Positions 40,738 through 50,304 are shown, counted from the stretch's first letter. The stretch is 64,000 nucleotides of DNA from Fimbriimonadaceae bacterium (GCA_019454105.1 CP075364.1:995362-1059361), one strand, 5' to 3'. The notes: generated by a model not told the origin, from the letters alone. A program made the numbers and translations.

Positions 40738-41805
40738 TCACTGGGATCGAGTCTGGGCCGCTTTGGCCTTTGTCCAGAGTTCGTCCCAGTCATCGAGATT
40801 CAAGTCTTTGAGAGGTCTGTCAGCGAGGGACTCCATGGTCTCAAACCTCTCTTGGAACCTGTCGACCATCCTTCTCAAGGCTTCCTCAGGGTCGACTTTG
40901 AGCCAACGGGCGATATTGACGATGGTGAAAAGGAGGTCGCCGAGTTCCTCCGGTACCCCGGTACCCTTCTCGACTGCTGCCCAAAGCTCCTTCTCTTCTT
41001 CGGCGAGCTTGGTCCAAACACCGTCCAGGTCGTGCCACTCGAACCCCAACCGGGCCGCGCGCTTGCTGACCTCGAAAGCCCTGGAGAGGGCCGGCATTGA
41101 TCGGGGGACACCGTCCAAGGCCGAGTTGCGGCCCCCGCCTTTCTCCTGCCTCTTGATCTCGTCCCAATTGCGAAGGACCTCGTCTGCGTCGTTGGCTTCG
41201 ACGGAACCGAAGACGTGGGGATGGCGGCGCACGAGCTTTAAGGTAACTGCGCGGGCGACGGCTTCGATGTCCCATTGCCCGGCCTTGGCCGCGATCTGGG
41301 CGTGCATGACGGGCTGAAGGAGGACGTCGCCAAGTTCTTCGATCAATCTATCAGAATCGCAGGACTCGATCGCCTCGATCAATTCATAGGCTTCTTCGAT
41401 CAGGTGCCGTTTGAGGGTGTCGTGGGTTTGAGCCTGGTCCCACGGGCAACCGCCTGGGGCGAGGAGGCGGTCGACGACTTCGACGAGACTCTGGAGTCCG
41501 CCACCGAACTCGGTCTCGAGAGCGGGGAGAACGACCCATCCCGGCCGCAAATCGGGGGTCAAACACCCGAGTGTCACTTTCTCGGCCCCTTCTTCCCCTT
41601 CAATCCAAACTTGGGTCTCAAGGCTATGACGGCGTCCAAGATGACGGGCCACTGAAGACCAATCGTCAAATCCCATGAACACTTGATGGGCACGGTCATC
41701 CAGGCACAAGAGCGTTGGCGCGATATGGACCTGGCAAGGCCCTTCAAGGCCCAAGCCGGCAAGCGCGCCGCTCACAGTGTCCCAACAGGCCGACGATTCC
41801 CTCAT
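40738..41805 (-). CDS. mazG: MazG nucleoside triphosphate pyrophosphohydrolase with extra N-terminal region
   Basis: A 355-residue protein. Residues ~106-355 are a tandem-domain MazG that hydrolyses non-canonical or excess NTPs. The first domain has CPWDQAQTHDTLKRHLIEEA and EELGDVLLQPVMHAQIA with the EExxE...ExxD metal motifs, and the second has KLAEEEKELWAAVEKG and EELGDLLFTIVNIARWL. The first ~105 residues (CQVHIAPTLLCLDDRAHQVF) match no family I know; they are not the tetrapyrrole methylase found in Firmicutes fusions. The next gene downstream on the strand is secDF. Confidence 0.88.
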   Translation of the reverse strand: MRESSACWDTVSGALAGLGLEGPCQVHIAPTLLCLDDRAHQVFMGFDDWSSVARHLGRRHSLETQVWIEGEEGAEKVTLGCLTPDLRPGWVVLPALETEFGGGLQSLVEVVDRLLAPGGCPWDQAQTHDTLKRHLIEEAYELIEAIESCDSDRLIEELGDVLLQPVMHAQIAAKAGQWDIEAVARAVTLKLVRRHPHVFGSVEANDADEVLRNWDEIKRQEKGGGRNSALDGVPRSMPALSRAFEVSKRAARLGFEWHDLDGVWTKLAEEEKELWAAVEKGTGVPEELGDLLFTIVNIARWLKVDPEEALRRMVDRFQERFETMESLADRPLKDLNLDDWDELWTKAKAAQTRSQ

Positions 41806-41821
41806 TGGTCCTTTACAGTCC

Positions 41822-42577
41822 CTACCGCTCTACTACGAACGCAGCAGGTCTTTTAGCCAAGAAGGCGGCCACGCCCTCTTTCGCTTCCTCACCCTGGCGG
41901 ACTTCTGCCAAGATCCGAGCGGCCTCGTCCATGTCGGCTGGAGGCTGAAGGGCCAGACGCTTGGCTACCGAGACCGCCTCGGGCCCGCACTTGAGCACAG
42001 CGGCGATCTGCCGTTCGACCGCGGAGCCCAGCCCCTCAGTTGGCACGATCTCGTGAACAAGGCCGATCCTGAGAGCTTCGTCGGCATGGAACACGGCGCC
42101 TGTCGCAAAGAGCCTCCTCGCCTGTCCCGAGCCGATCTTTGGAAGAACGATCAACGAGATCGTCGCGGGCACAAGCCCCAGTTTGACCTCGCTGAACGAG
42201 AAGAGGGTGCCTTCCGCGGCAACAGCGACATCGGCTGCCGCCACCAGGCCGCACCCTCCGCCAAAGGCGGCCCCGTGCACCTGGGCGATCACGACCGCCG
42301 GACATTCGGCAACCAGCTCGAAGAGCCTGCCGAGCTTGACCGCGTCCCGATGGTTTTCGTCAAAGCCATAGCCAGCGGCCTCCCGCATCCACTCCAGGTC
42401 GCCCCCCGCGCAAAAGGCTTTGCCTTCGCCTTTCAGAACCACGACGCGCACCCCAGGCGGCAGATCGGCGAAAACGTCGCTAAGCCGGGCGATCAGATCG
42501 GCGTTGAAGGCGTTGCGCACCTCAGGACGGTTCAGGGTCACCGAGAGCACCGGGCCGTTCGTCTGGACCTCAAGCAT
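41822..42577 (-). CDS. Enoyl-CoA hydratase/isomerase family protein
   Basis: A 251-residue crotonase-fold enzyme. The oxyanion-hole motifs [21 protein letters not shown] and [19 protein letters not shown] are clear, and the catalytic Glu-equivalent region [14 protein letters not shown] follows. The GDLEWM...FDENHRDA pattern is typical of methylglutaconyl-CoA hydratase (leucine degradation), but a general enoyl-CoA hydratase cannot be excluded. It is 16 bases upstream of mazG on the same strand, and divergent from gpmA. Confidence 0.85.
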   Translation of the reverse strand: MLEVQTNGPVLSVTLNRPEVRNAFNADLIARLSDVFADLPPGVRVVVLKGEGKAFCAGGDLEWMREAAGYGFDENHRDAVKLGRLFELVAECPAVVIAQVHGAAFGGGCGLVAAADVAVAAEGTLFSFSEVKLGLVPATISLIVLPKIGSGQARRLFATGAVFHADEALRIGLVHEIVPTEGLGSAVERQIAAVLKCGPEAVSVAKRLALQPPADMDEAARILAEVRQGEEAKEGVAAFLAKRPAAFVVER

Positions 42578-42621
42578 CCGGAAAGTATGGACCGGGACGC
42601 GCCTTGGGCATAATCCTGACC

Positions 42622-43233
42622 ATGCCCTTGCTCGTCCTCGTTCGGCACGGCCAGTCGCTTTGGAACCTAGAGAACCGGTTCACTGGATGGATCGACGTCC
42701 CGCTCACCCCTCAGGGAGAGACCGAAGCCCGTCAGGCAGGGGAACTGCTGCGGAACACTCCGTTGGACGTGGCCTACACGAGCGCTCTCAAAAGGGCGGC
42801 CCACACGTTGGAGCTGATTCTTGAGACCGTTTCCGTCCAACTTCCCGTGATCAGCGACAAAGCGCTGAACGAGCGAGACTACGGAGACCTGGCCGGGCTC
42901 AACAAGGACGATATGCGGAAGAAGTACGGCGAGGAGCAGGTCCACATCTGGCGGCGCAGCTACGACGTGGCTCCCCCATCTGGAGAGTCGCTGAAAGACA
43001 CAAAGGCGAGAACCGTGCCGTTCTTCGAACGAGCGATCATGGGGGACATCCGTCAGGGCAAGAACGTCCTTGTGGTGGCCCATGGGAACTCCAACCGGTC
43101 GATCGTCATGGAACTCGAAAAGATGACTCCCGAGCAGATCTTGGCCCTGGAACTGCCGACCGGTGTGCCCCGAGTCTACGATCTGGCTGACGACGGGTCC
43201 GTGCGCTCCGTCAAAGTTCTCGGTCAATCATAG
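42622..43233 (+). CDS. gpmA: 2,3-bisphosphoglycerate-dependent phosphoglycerate mutase
   Basis: A 203-residue histidine phosphatase that interconverts 3- and 2-phosphoglycerate. The motif [18 protein letters not shown] carries the phospho-histidine His9, [15 protein letters not shown] follows, and [12 protein letters not shown] carries the second His. At 203 residues it is shorter than the ~250-residue E. coli protein, as in other short dPGM forms. ATG 42622 was preferred to a TTG 18 bases earlier. Its 3' end overlaps the convergent cyclophilin gene by 23 bases. Confidence 0.92.
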   Translation: MPLLVLVRHGQSLWNLENRFTGWIDVPLTPQGETEARQAGELLRNTPLDVAYTSALKRAAHTLELILETVSVQLPVISDKALNERDYGDLAGLNKDDMRKKYGEEQVHIWRRSYDVAPPSGESLKDTKARTVPFFERAIMGDIRQGKNVLVVAHGNSNRSIVMELEKMTPEQILALELPTGVPRVYDLADDGSVRSVKVLGQS

Positions 43234-43765
43234 CGACCCGGCGTGCCCGGACGATCCGATCGCCGCGTTCGATCCGGTCGACCACCGACCGTCCTTTGAC
43301 GACGCTCGCGAAGACCACATACATCCCGTTCAGCCGGTGGTTGTTCGCGAGGTTGATGAAGAACTGACTGTCGCCGCTGTCGTCCATGGGCGATTCAAGG
43401 GCCATTCCGACCGTATAGCGGTCATGCACAAGGTCGTTGATCTCGAACGGAACTGGTTTTCCAGAGCCGCCAGCACCAAGGTTTTTGGTGCCTCCTCGGT
43501 CACCAGGATTCTTCCTGGCCCAGGCGATCGAGACTCTCTTCGAAGCCGGATCCCCTGACTGCACCACGAAACCAGGCACTTTACGGTGCACAAGCATGCC
43601 GTCATAGAAGCCGCTTTCGACGAGGCCTAAGAAGTGGGCGCACAGTTTGGGGGCTTGGTCGGGCCGCAGCTCCATGACAAACTGCCCGCGTCCCTGAACA
43701 TCAAAGGCGACCAAAGGACGGGAAGAGTTGAGGGCCAGTGTTGCGAGGAGGGCCAGACTCGACAT
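43211..43765 (-). CDS. Cyclophilin-type peptidyl-prolyl cis-trans isomerase
   Basis: A 184-residue cyclophilin, residues about 18-180 ([79 protein letters not shown]). The first 15 residues are hydrophobic ([14 protein letters not shown]), so export to the periplasm is plausible. The motif FFINL and the R-x-P-F segment are preserved. It follows the crtI-like gene 9 bases after its stop on the same strand. Overlaps gpmA antiparallel by 23 bases. Confidence 0.93.
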   Translation of the reverse strand: MSSLALLATLALNSSRPLVAFDVQGRGQFVMELRPDQAPKLCAHFLGLVESGFYDGMLVHRKVPGFVVQSGDPASKRVSIAWARKNPGDRGGTKNLGAGGSGKPVPFEINDLVHDRYTVGMALESPMDDSGDSQFFINLANNHRLNGMYVVFASVVKGRSVVDRIERGDRIVRARRVAMIDREL

Positions 43766-43774
43766 AGGTCGATT

Positions 43775-45229
43775 CTATCTTGGCGGCCCGAGAAGTTTCG
43801 CGGCGAACTGGCCGCTCAAGGTGACCATGGGGAGCCCGGCCCCGGGCTGGACGCTGCCGCCGCAATAGAAGAGGTTCTTGAACTCGGGATCACGGTTGGT
43901 AAGCGGCAGAAGGCCCCAGAGCCTTTCGGTCTCGTCCGGGCCATAAAGCGAGCCCTCGTGATTACCGTGTGACTCTGCGAAGGTCACAGGAGTTTGAACC
44001 CGCTCAAAGTCGCCATCGAGGGGATCGAACTTCCATCCTCGGCGCGAAAGGTGGGCGAGGACACTTTGCCGGCTCTCCTCCACACTCCGGTCGGAATAAA
44101 GGGTCTTCCCCGCAGGCACGGTCAAAACGGCGAAAAGGTTCGTCTTTCCAACGGGGGCGCCGCCTGACGCCGACGTGTCGTTGAGGTAGACGATCTCGTT
44201 GCCTACCGGAACCTGTCGTCGTCGATAAAGGTCCTCGAACCCTTTCTCAAAGCCTTCCGGCACCAAGAGTGTGTGGTGGGCCAATCCTTCCAGGGTATCC
44301 CGCACTCCCCAGTGGAATGTGAGATAGCTGAAGCTCGTTCTCTTGGGAAGTGGTCGGCCGAACATGGCTCCGACCGTGACACGATCGAGGTTGGAGACCA
44401 CCGCCGACGCAGGGATCTCTCCGTCATCCGTTTCCACCGCGGCGACTCGAGTCCCTTCCGTGCGAAGCCCGACGGCCCTGGTCTTGAACAGAAACTTGAC
44501 ACCCAACTCTCGGGCAAGTCGCACAAACGCCCGTGGGATCGCCCCAACTCCGCCTTCCGGGAACCAGACACCATGGCGAAACATGAAGTAAGGAATCAAG
44601 AGCGCGCCCGCCGCTTTCGAATCATAGGTCTGGCCACTGTAGCTTGGAAACCCATAAAAGAACGAACGCAGCAGAGGCGAGGAGAACATATTGTCCACCA
44701 ACTCTTTGTACGTTAGCTGAGGGTCGAACGCCATGGCGGCCCTGGCCAAACGAGGGTCGGCAAGGTGCCACCATTTCTCGATCGGTCTCGCCAGAACCGT
44801 CCTTTCGATCGCTGGGGCGACCCGATCAAGGGTCGACAGGAGCCTTTGGAGGGCCGGACCGTCGCTCCGAGCGTGTTTCGACAGGGCCTCGACCGCGTCG
44901 TCAGCGCTGGCTGGCAAGTCGATGGGCTCATGGAGCCTTTCAAAGAAGACCCGCGTCACTGGGTCGAGTCGATCGAACTTGACGTAGTCCTCTGGATCCC
45001 TTCCAGCACGTCGGAACACGTCGCGATAGATGTCGGGCAAGATGATGATCGACGGTCCAGGATCAAGCCGATATCCGTCGATCGCGATGCTGGCCGCCTT
45101 GCCGCCAGCCTGTTCAGACGCCTCGATGACCGTGACTTCCCAGCCGAGGAGCCGCGCGTGGATAGCGGCGCTCAAGCCGCCTTGGCCCGCGCCAATGATG
45201 ACCAGTCCGTGCCTGTCGGATTGGCTCAA
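43775..45229 (-). CDS. CrtI-type phytoene desaturase-like flavoprotein
   Basis: A 484-residue FAD-dependent desaturase or isomerase of the CrtI family. The N-terminal dinucleotide fold is VIIGAGQGGLSAAIHARLLGW, EASEQAGGKAASI is the second FAD segment, and the C-terminal signature FYCGGSVQPGAGLPMVTLSG is that of carotenoid desaturases. The specific substrate (phytoene, a diapocarotenoid or a related polyene) is not decidable here, and no crtB or crtE is near. The start is TTG at 45229, overlapping the stop of the 58-residue micro-ORF by four bases (TTGA). Confidence 0.85.
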   Translation of the reverse strand: MSQSDRHGLVIIGAGQGGLSAAIHARLLGWEVTVIEASEQAGGKAASIAIDGYRLDPGPSIIILPDIYRDVFRRAGRDPEDYVKFDRLDPVTRVFFERLHEPIDLPASADDAVEALSKHARSDGPALQRLLSTLDRVAPAIERTVLARPIEKWWHLADPRLARAAMAFDPQLTYKELVDNMFSSPLLRSFFYGFPSYSGQTYDSKAAGALLIPYFMFRHGVWFPEGGVGAIPRAFVRLARELGVKFLFKTRAVGLRTEGTRVAAVETDDGEIPASAVVSNLDRVTVGAMFGRPLPKRTSFSYLTFHWGVRDTLEGLAHHTLLVPEGFEKGFEDLYRRRQVPVGNEIVYLNDTSASGGAPVGKTNLFAVLTVPAGKTLYSDRSVEESRQSVLAHLSRRGWKFDPLDGDFERVQTPVTFAESHGNHEGSLYGPDETERLWGLLPLTNRDPEFKNLFYCGGSVQPGAGLPMVTLSGQFAAKLLGPPR

Positions 45230-45402
45230 GCGGGCTGGTTCGCGGACTCGAGAAGGTGCAACCTTTCATCGACCCGTTCCGCTAGATTCTGGAAGTTCTC
45301 TTCATGGCATTGTTCCTTGGCGCGCTGTATGAGCACGGCGATCAAGGCTCCCGCCGCTATGCCGAAGAAGAGGATGGTCAGGTCACGTCCCACGAGTCTC
45401 AT
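45226..45402 (-). CDS. 58-residue single-pass membrane micro-protein before crtI
   Basis: This short frame encodes 58 residues. There is one transmembrane segment near the N-terminus (LTILFFGIAAGALIAVLIQ), followed by a charged, helix-prone tail (QRAKEQCHEENFQNLAERV, then DERLHLLESANQPA) that could form a coiled coil. The stop overlaps the crtI TTG by four bases, so translation is coupled. No Shine-Dalgarno is visible before the ATG. I do not know a family. A scaffold or subunit that tethers the desaturase to the membrane is only a positional guess. Confidence 0.6.
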   Translation of the reverse strand: MRLVGRDLTILFFGIAAGALIAVLIQRAKEQCHEENFQNLAERVDERLHLLESANQPA

Positions 45403-45421
45403 TATGGTTCAAACAGCAAGC

Positions 45422-45454
45422 CGTCGGCCCGGGCGACTATGGTCCGGGCCGACG
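45422..45454 (-). terminator. Hairpin terminator of the giant gene
   Basis: CGTCGGCCCGG and CCGGGCCGACG give a perfect 11-bp stem with an 11-base loop, 12 bases beyond the stop at 45467. The tail on the minus strand (GCTTGCTGTTTG) is only weakly T-rich. Confidence 0.75.
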
Positions 45455-45466
45455 ATGCACACGGCT

Positions 45467-48400
45467 TTACGGATCGACGTACAGGACGCCCGTTGTCACT
45501 CCGTTCGAGCCGAAGGACGCCGTGAACGTGACGGCCAAGGACCTTGACACCCTTTGGGTCTGAACCTTGAACGTTGCCGTCCTCAGGCCCTCAGGCACGG
45601 TCACGACCTTGGCGCCGATGATGTCTGCGACAGCCGGGTTGCTACTCGCAAGCGTCACCCTCAATCCGCCTGGAGGCGCCGGAGTTTGCAGGCTGATCGT
45701 GCCTGTCGCTTGGTTGCCGCCCCGAACCCTGACCGGGCTGAAGGTGAGCGACTGGACACCCGGCACCACGATCGTGAAGGTCCCCGTCACCACGGACGAG
45801 CCGTAGCGGGCCGTCACGGTGACGACCGTGTCCCTTGTGACGGTCTTCGTCGTGACAGTGAACGGGAAGCTGCTCCTTCCGGCAGGCACGGTGACAGACG
45901 CGGGCAAGGTCACCAAGTTCGCTGGGCTCGCCGTCAAGGTGACGACTGTTCCTGCGGCCACGGTCGACTCGAAAGTCAGGTTGCCCGCGGTCGGACGGCC
46001 CATCGTCACCAAGGTCGGATTGAAGGTGAGGCTCGTCAACGCAGGCGGATTGACAGTCAAGCTGCGATTGGCAGTCACGGCCCCTCCTCCGGCAGAGATC
46101 GAGATCAGCACCTGCTTTGTAGTCGGCACCTTGCGAGTTGTCACAGTGAAGGCCCGAGACGTCTGGCCCGACGTGAACGAGACCGAGACAGGCACGGTCG
46201 CGGCCGAAGTGTCGCTGGAGGTCACTTCGAACACGAGTCCAGTCGGCGGGGCCGGCCGGCTCAGCGTGATCGTTCCGGTCGAGTTCTGGATTCCGCCCTT
46301 GACGGCTTGCGGGTTCAGGGTCAGGGTCGCGCTTATGGCTCGGACCGTGACCGTCACAGAGCGGCTCGTGTAGCCGGTCCTGCTCGCGGTCAAGATCGTC
46401 GTCGCATCGGTCGCCACCGTTTTCGTCCTGAGTTGGAAGGTCGGGCTGACAACTTGGCCAGCGGCGACACGGATCGTTTGGACGCTCAGGGTCGCCGCAT
46501 TGTTGTTGCTGTTGGAAAGCGCGACGACGAAGCCATTGGGCCCTGCTGGCCGGCTGAGCCGGACCTGACAATCGAGGACCGCGCCGCCGAGGACGTCGGT
46601 GCCGGGCGAAACGTTGATCGCGGCGATGTCCAGCGCATCAATGAACAGCGTTTGCTGGACATTGTTGATCGTGTCCTGGGCGCGAATGACGCTTTGAGTA
46701 TTCACGGTGACGAACGGCGCCGTCACGTTGAACGTGACCGAGTCAGTCAGGGCTGGGATCTGGACGATGGTCGGAAGATCCTGACCGTTGACCTTGACTC
46801 CAGCCTGGCCGGTGACGAGGCTGATCGTTACGTTCCGTGCCGTGCCTGTCTGGCCGTTCAGCCGGATCGAGCCGGTGCCTGATTCGCCGCCGTTCAATCG
46901 CGGAGGATCGAAGGTCAAGGAGACCATCCTGGCAGGCTGCAGGGTCACAGCGGAGCTGATCGTGGTCCCTTGATATGTGGCGAAGAACGTGACGATTTCG
47001 TCAGCGTCGACGCCCTTGGTCGGCACGACGATGTTCGCGAAGTTCGCGCCCTCGGGGACGACGACCCTCGAAGGAGTCGGTAGGTCGACCAGACTGGGCT
47101 TGTCCACAGACAGGTCCACCGCGAGTCCGCCGACGGGCGCAGGGGCAGCCAAGGTCACACTCGCCGTGACCCCAGCGCCGCCGACGACCACGTTGGGAGC
47201 GACTGAGAAGCTTTGCAGCCACGGCTGGAGGCTGAGCCTCGTCGTGATGAAGTCGGATCCAAGCGTCACCTTGACGTCGGAAAAGTCAGCCGCAGAGACT
47301 GTGAACGTGTAGATCGGCAACGACGCCGAGGTTGCTCCGCCTGGGATGTTCAGCACGGCGGTGGTCTGACCTGGCTGGGGAGCGAACGAGGTCTTTGACT
47401 GGTTGCTCAAGGATAGCGTCACCGTCACGCCTCCGGCCGGGGCCGCCTGCCTCAGTGTCACGGTGGCCGTCGAGGTCGACCCGTTGCCGGCGGCGACCAC
47501 ATTGGGCGTCAGTGTCAAGCTTTGAACGATCGGCAGCGCGACGCGGAGCTTCAGCACATAACCGTTTGAAAAAGCGTAGACCGGAAGGACATAGATCTGG
47601 TTCATCATGTCGCAAAGGTCTTGTTGCGGGAGCGTACCGGCCGCAGCTGGCCCGAAGTTCTTGAACGCGTTGGCAGAGATATAAGGAGCGATTCCCGTGT
47701 CGACCGTGGGATGCGGGGCACCGTCACGATTGATCACGTTCTGCGTCGTTCCGCCAATGAACACGGCCCCAGAAGGATCCGTCACGATGTCATTCACGAC
47801 TTCGTCCGCGAGCCTTCCGATGTTGTCCCCGTAGACCAGTCCCGCCCCAGCCGCGTTCAGCACCAAGATGAACCCGTCTCGAGTCGATGGAAAGTCTTGG
47901 CCACCGTTGGCAACGTTGACGGCCGAATTGCCTCCTTGATAGGCGCTTTCGTTCCAGGCGTCAGCCGACCGTGGGATCGAGCCAGGGATCGAAGTGAAGT
48001 ACTGGGTGTTCGGAGAGCAGACGAAGAGGGAGCGGTTCGTGAAGGACAGGACGCCTCCGATGTACGTGAAGCCGCGAGAGTCGACCGAGAGGCACGTCGG
48101 CAGGACGTTGCCGCTCGTGTTCATTCCCGTGCTGAAGATCACACTGTCGGCCGCTTCGCTCAGTTTGGTCACATAGACCTTGCCCAGCATGTTTTGGTCG
48201 TAAGCACCCGGGGTGCGCTGGAAGTTGAAAGAGCCACTGATGCCAGTCAAGTGCACGTTGCTGGCTGCGTCGAACGCGGCGGCGATCCCAAAATCATAGC
48301 CCGAGCCACCCAGCAAACAAGCCCAGCGGGCGTCTCCATTCGCGTTGAACCTTACGGCGAAGACCGAGTCGTTTTGAAGCCATCGGCCACCCAAGAACAC

Positions 48401-49975
48401 GCCTGGCACAGCCGGAAACACGCCAGCGGTCGTCACAAACTCTGGGTCGGGCGCTGTCTCCGTGTCCTGCACGCCGTCATAGACGACTGTGCCCGTGACG
48501 ACGACCTCGCCGTTGGCATTGACCGCGAGTCCGCCAAAGAGGCTGTTCGTCCGGCTCCCGACCATCCTCTTATAGAGGAAGGTGCCGTCAGGGTTCAAGG
48601 CGGCCACGAACGCGGCCGTTCCGGCAACCGCGTTGGCAAGATAATTCGTGAACCCGCCACCAGTCAGGTTGGCGACAGTGGCTTGGCCGCCGATGAACGC
48701 CTTACCGTCCGGCGACACGGCCATGTCGTAGTTCTTCTTCCAGTACACGACTTGGAACTCGAACCCACTCGCCGAGATCGCCCCAAAATCGCGGAGCTTT
48801 TCATTTCCCGCTTGGCCAGGATCGTTGAGATAGAGCACGTTCACAGGCGTCATCACATCGTTGATGTCGGTGAACCTCGCGACCCAGAGCCTCTTGCCGG
48901 CACTCTTGGCGTTGGCGGCCCCTGCGAAATTGTTCGATGTCGTCGTGCCCATGAGCCAGACAAGGCCCGGATCCTTGGCGAATCCGACGCTCATGCCCCA
49001 ATCGACACCCGAGCCACCGAGCAACGCGGCGTAGGTGACCGAATAGGCGTCGCCGTCCATCTTCACGAAGAAGGCGTCCTGATCGTCGACGTTGAACTTG
49101 TTGTACGGCCCAGCGTTGATCGGGAAGGTGACGCTGGTCGTCTTTCCGGTGATGTAGATGTCGCCCTTTTCCGTCGCGTCGACGCCGAGGACCTCCTCGT
49201 CAGACTGGCCGGTCGAGCCGACGTACGACCCGAAGACCAGTGGGTCGACGACGACGGGAAGCCTGGGGTCGTAGGAGCCGACCTCGATCGATAACCGGTT
49301 GCCAGGCAAGAGGACGAACTTCGCAGACACCTCGCGGTTGGTCGTACCGTCGGGCTGATAGACGCGAAGGTCTGAGAAGCGGATGTGCCCAAGGCTCGTC
49401 CCAAGGCTGGCCCGGGTCGGAGAATCGAGTTTGACCTGCGAGACGCCCTCAAATCTCCAAACGACCGTCTTGGGATCGACTCCAGGCTTGAGAATCACGT
49501 CGTGGCGGAGCTGGCCACGGTCGTGATAATGCCGCAGGGTCGAACCTGCCGTGATCGACGGGACGCTCACCTCGCTGTAGCTTCGGACGCCCCTGGCATG
49601 GCTCGAAGGTGCGCCGACCAGGTAGTCGGTCTTGTTCGAATGCTGGCCGAAGCCGTAGCCTGCGGCCCGCCCGTCGGCCCCTTGGAGCGTCACTCTGACG
49701 ACGTTGCCGACGCGCTGGACTTGACCGTCACGAAGTTCGATCCTGTGAAAGTCCACGATCATGCCGTCGCGAGTGACCCAATAATCGAGACCACCAGTCT
49801 GCGACAGGAAGAGGGCGGACTGGTTCCACTGGCCCTTGTTCTCTTGGAACGGGACGCGGGACGCGCTCCATGCGTCCAGCTGGGCGGATTGGCCTTCACC
49901 GGAGGCCCATGTCGGCGCCGCCAAGGCAAACAGACCGGCCAGGAAGGCGGCCATCGAACAATTGCGAGTCCTCAT
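45467..49975 (-). CDS. Giant secreted SBBP/Ig-repeat protein
   Basis: A 1502-residue exported protein. The start is ATG 49975 with signal peptide MAAFLAGLFALAAPTWASGE; the open frame runs further upstream but is not secretory. An N-terminal domain (about 28-250: FQENKGQWNQSALFLSQTGG, DYWVTRDGMIVDF, KTDYLVG) matches the DUF7948-type region that precedes SBBP beta-propeller repeats. The propeller follows (260-800), with units such as GSYVGSTGQSDEEVLGVDA and ALLGGSGVDWGMSVGFAKD. Residues 816-1502 are seven Ig-like repeats. No C-terminal anchor, PEP-CTERM or T9SS domain was recognised. The architecture suggests a cell-surface adhesin or matrix protein. Confidence 0.85.
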   Translation of the reverse strand: MRTRNCSMAAFLAGLFALAAPTWASGEGQSAQLDAWSASRVPFQENKGQWNQSALFLSQTGGLDYWVTRDGMIVDFHRIELRDGQVQRVGNVVRVTLQGADGRAAGYGFGQHSNKTDYLVGAPSSHARGVRSYSEVSVPSITAGSTLRHYHDRGQLRHDVILKPGVDPKTVVWRFEGVSQVKLDSPTRASLGTSLGHIRFSDLRVYQPDGTTNREVSAKFVLLPGNRLSIEVGSYDPRLPVVVDPLVFGSYVGSTGQSDEEVLGVDATEKGDIYITGKTTSVTFPINAGPYNKFNVDDQDAFFVKMDGDAYSVTYAALLGGSGVDWGMSVGFAKDPGLVWLMGTTTSNNFAGAANAKSAGKRLWVARFTDINDVMTPVNVLYLNDPGQAGNEKLRDFGAISASGFEFQVVYWKKNYDMAVSPDGKAFIGGQATVANLTGGGFTNYLANAVAGTAAFVAALNPDGTFLYKRMVGSRTNSLFGGLAVNANGEVVVTGTVVYDGVQDTETAPDPEFVTTAGVFPAVPGVFLGGRWLQNDSVFAVRFNANGDARWACLLGGSGYDFGIAAAFDAASNVHLTGISGSFNFQRTPGAYDQNMLGKVYVTKLSEAADSVIFSTGMNTSGNVLPTCLSVDSRGFTYIGGVLSFTNRSLFVCSPNTQYFTSIPGSIPRSADAWNESAYQGGNSAVNVANGGQDFPSTRDGFILVLNAAGAGLVYGDNIGRLADEVVNDIVTDPSGAVFIGGTTQNVINRDGAPHPTVDTGIAPYISANAFKNFGPAAAGTLPQQDLCDMMNQIYVLPVYAFSNGYVLKLRVALPIVQSLTLTPNVVAAGNGSTSTATVTLRQAAPAGGVTVTLSLSNQSKTSFAPQPGQTTAVLNIPGGATSASLPIYTFTVSAADFSDVKVTLGSDFITTRLSLQPWLQSFSVAPNVVVGGAGVTASVTLAAPAPVGGLAVDLSVDKPSLVDLPTPSRVVVPEGANFANIVVPTKGVDADEIVTFFATYQGTTISSAVTLQPARMVSLTFDPPRLNGGESGTGSIRLNGQTGTARNVTISLVTGQAGVKVNGQDLPTIVQIPALTDSVTFNVTAPFVTVNTQSVIRAQDTINNVQQTLFIDALDIAAINVSPGTDVLGGAVLDCQVRLSRPAGPNGFVVALSNSNNNAATLSVQTIRVAAGQVVSPTFQLRTKTVATDATTILTASRTGYTSRSVTVTVRAISATLTLNPQAVKGGIQNSTGTITLSRPAPPTGLVFEVTSSDTSAATVPVSVSFTSGQTSRAFTVTTRKVPTTKQVLISISAGGGAVTANRSLTVNPPALTSLTFNPTLVTMGRPTAGNLTFESTVAAGTVVTLTASPANLVTLPASVTVPAGRSSFPFTVTTKTVTRDTVVTVTARYGSSVVTGTFTIVVPGVQSLTFSPVRVRGGNQATGTISLQTPAPPGGLRVTLASSNPAVADIIGAKVVTVPEGLRTATFKVQTQRVSRSLAVTFTASFGSNGVTTGVLYVDP
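45470..47530 (-). repeat. Seven Ig-like repeats in the giant protein
   Basis: Seven consecutive units of 94-104 residues fill the C-terminal 687 residues. Each opens with a line such as VQSLTLTPNVV, LQSFSVAPNVV, MVSLTFDPPRL, IAAINVSPGTD, SATLTLNPQAV, LTSLTFNPTLV or VQSLTFSPVRV, has a central VTVP-like strand before a Ser/Thr stretch and ends with paired beta strands. The copies diverge at protein and DNA level. Confidence 0.8.
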
Positions 49976-50059
49976 AGATGATGCTCCATTGCGAGCCCGT
50001 ACGAATCCCTTCCCCGGACACACAATCTCGGCCCGCGCAAGGCGAGCCCAGTCCGGCGA

Positions 50060-50090
50060 AGTATAACTCAGTCTTAAGACGGAATGACAA
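50060..50090 (-). promoter_or_regulatory. Possible sigma-70 promoter for the giant gene
   Basis: On the minus strand TTGTCA (50085-50090) is followed, 19 bases later, by TATACT (50060-50065), each one mismatch from consensus. The start codon is about 85 bases on. The remaining part of the 329-base gap (49976-50304) holds only the terminator at 50253-50282 and nothing else I can identify. Confidence 0.4.
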
Positions 50091-50252
50091 GGGCACTGTG
50101 TTCGCGAATTCGAGAAAATTGCCAGGAACGTCCGTCCTGGAGCGACGGACAGGGTCAATCAGCTTCCAAACCAGGGGTCTTCGACGGACGGTTCGTTTCC
50201 TGGGTCCAACAGGTTTGAGGCTCTTGCGGCGCGACGTTCGAAAGACGACCAA

Positions 50253-50282
50253 ACCTGCCCGACCGTCAGGTGTCGGGCAGGT
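50253..50282 (-). terminator. Terminator of the first protease gene
   Basis: ACCTGCCCGAC and GTCGGGCAGGT form a perfect 11-bp stem with an 8-base loop, 22 bases beyond the stop of the minus-strand protease gene. The following bases on that strand (TTGGTCGTCTTTCG) are moderately T-rich. Confidence 0.75.
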
Positions 50283-50304
50283 CAGTCGAAGATCCCGCTT
50301 GAGG

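Noticed and set aside
47621-49294. 557-residue plus-strand frame inside the giant gene
   Set aside because: Its sequence is rich in Arg, Val and Asp with no domain pattern, typical of a reverse shadow of a GC-rich gene.
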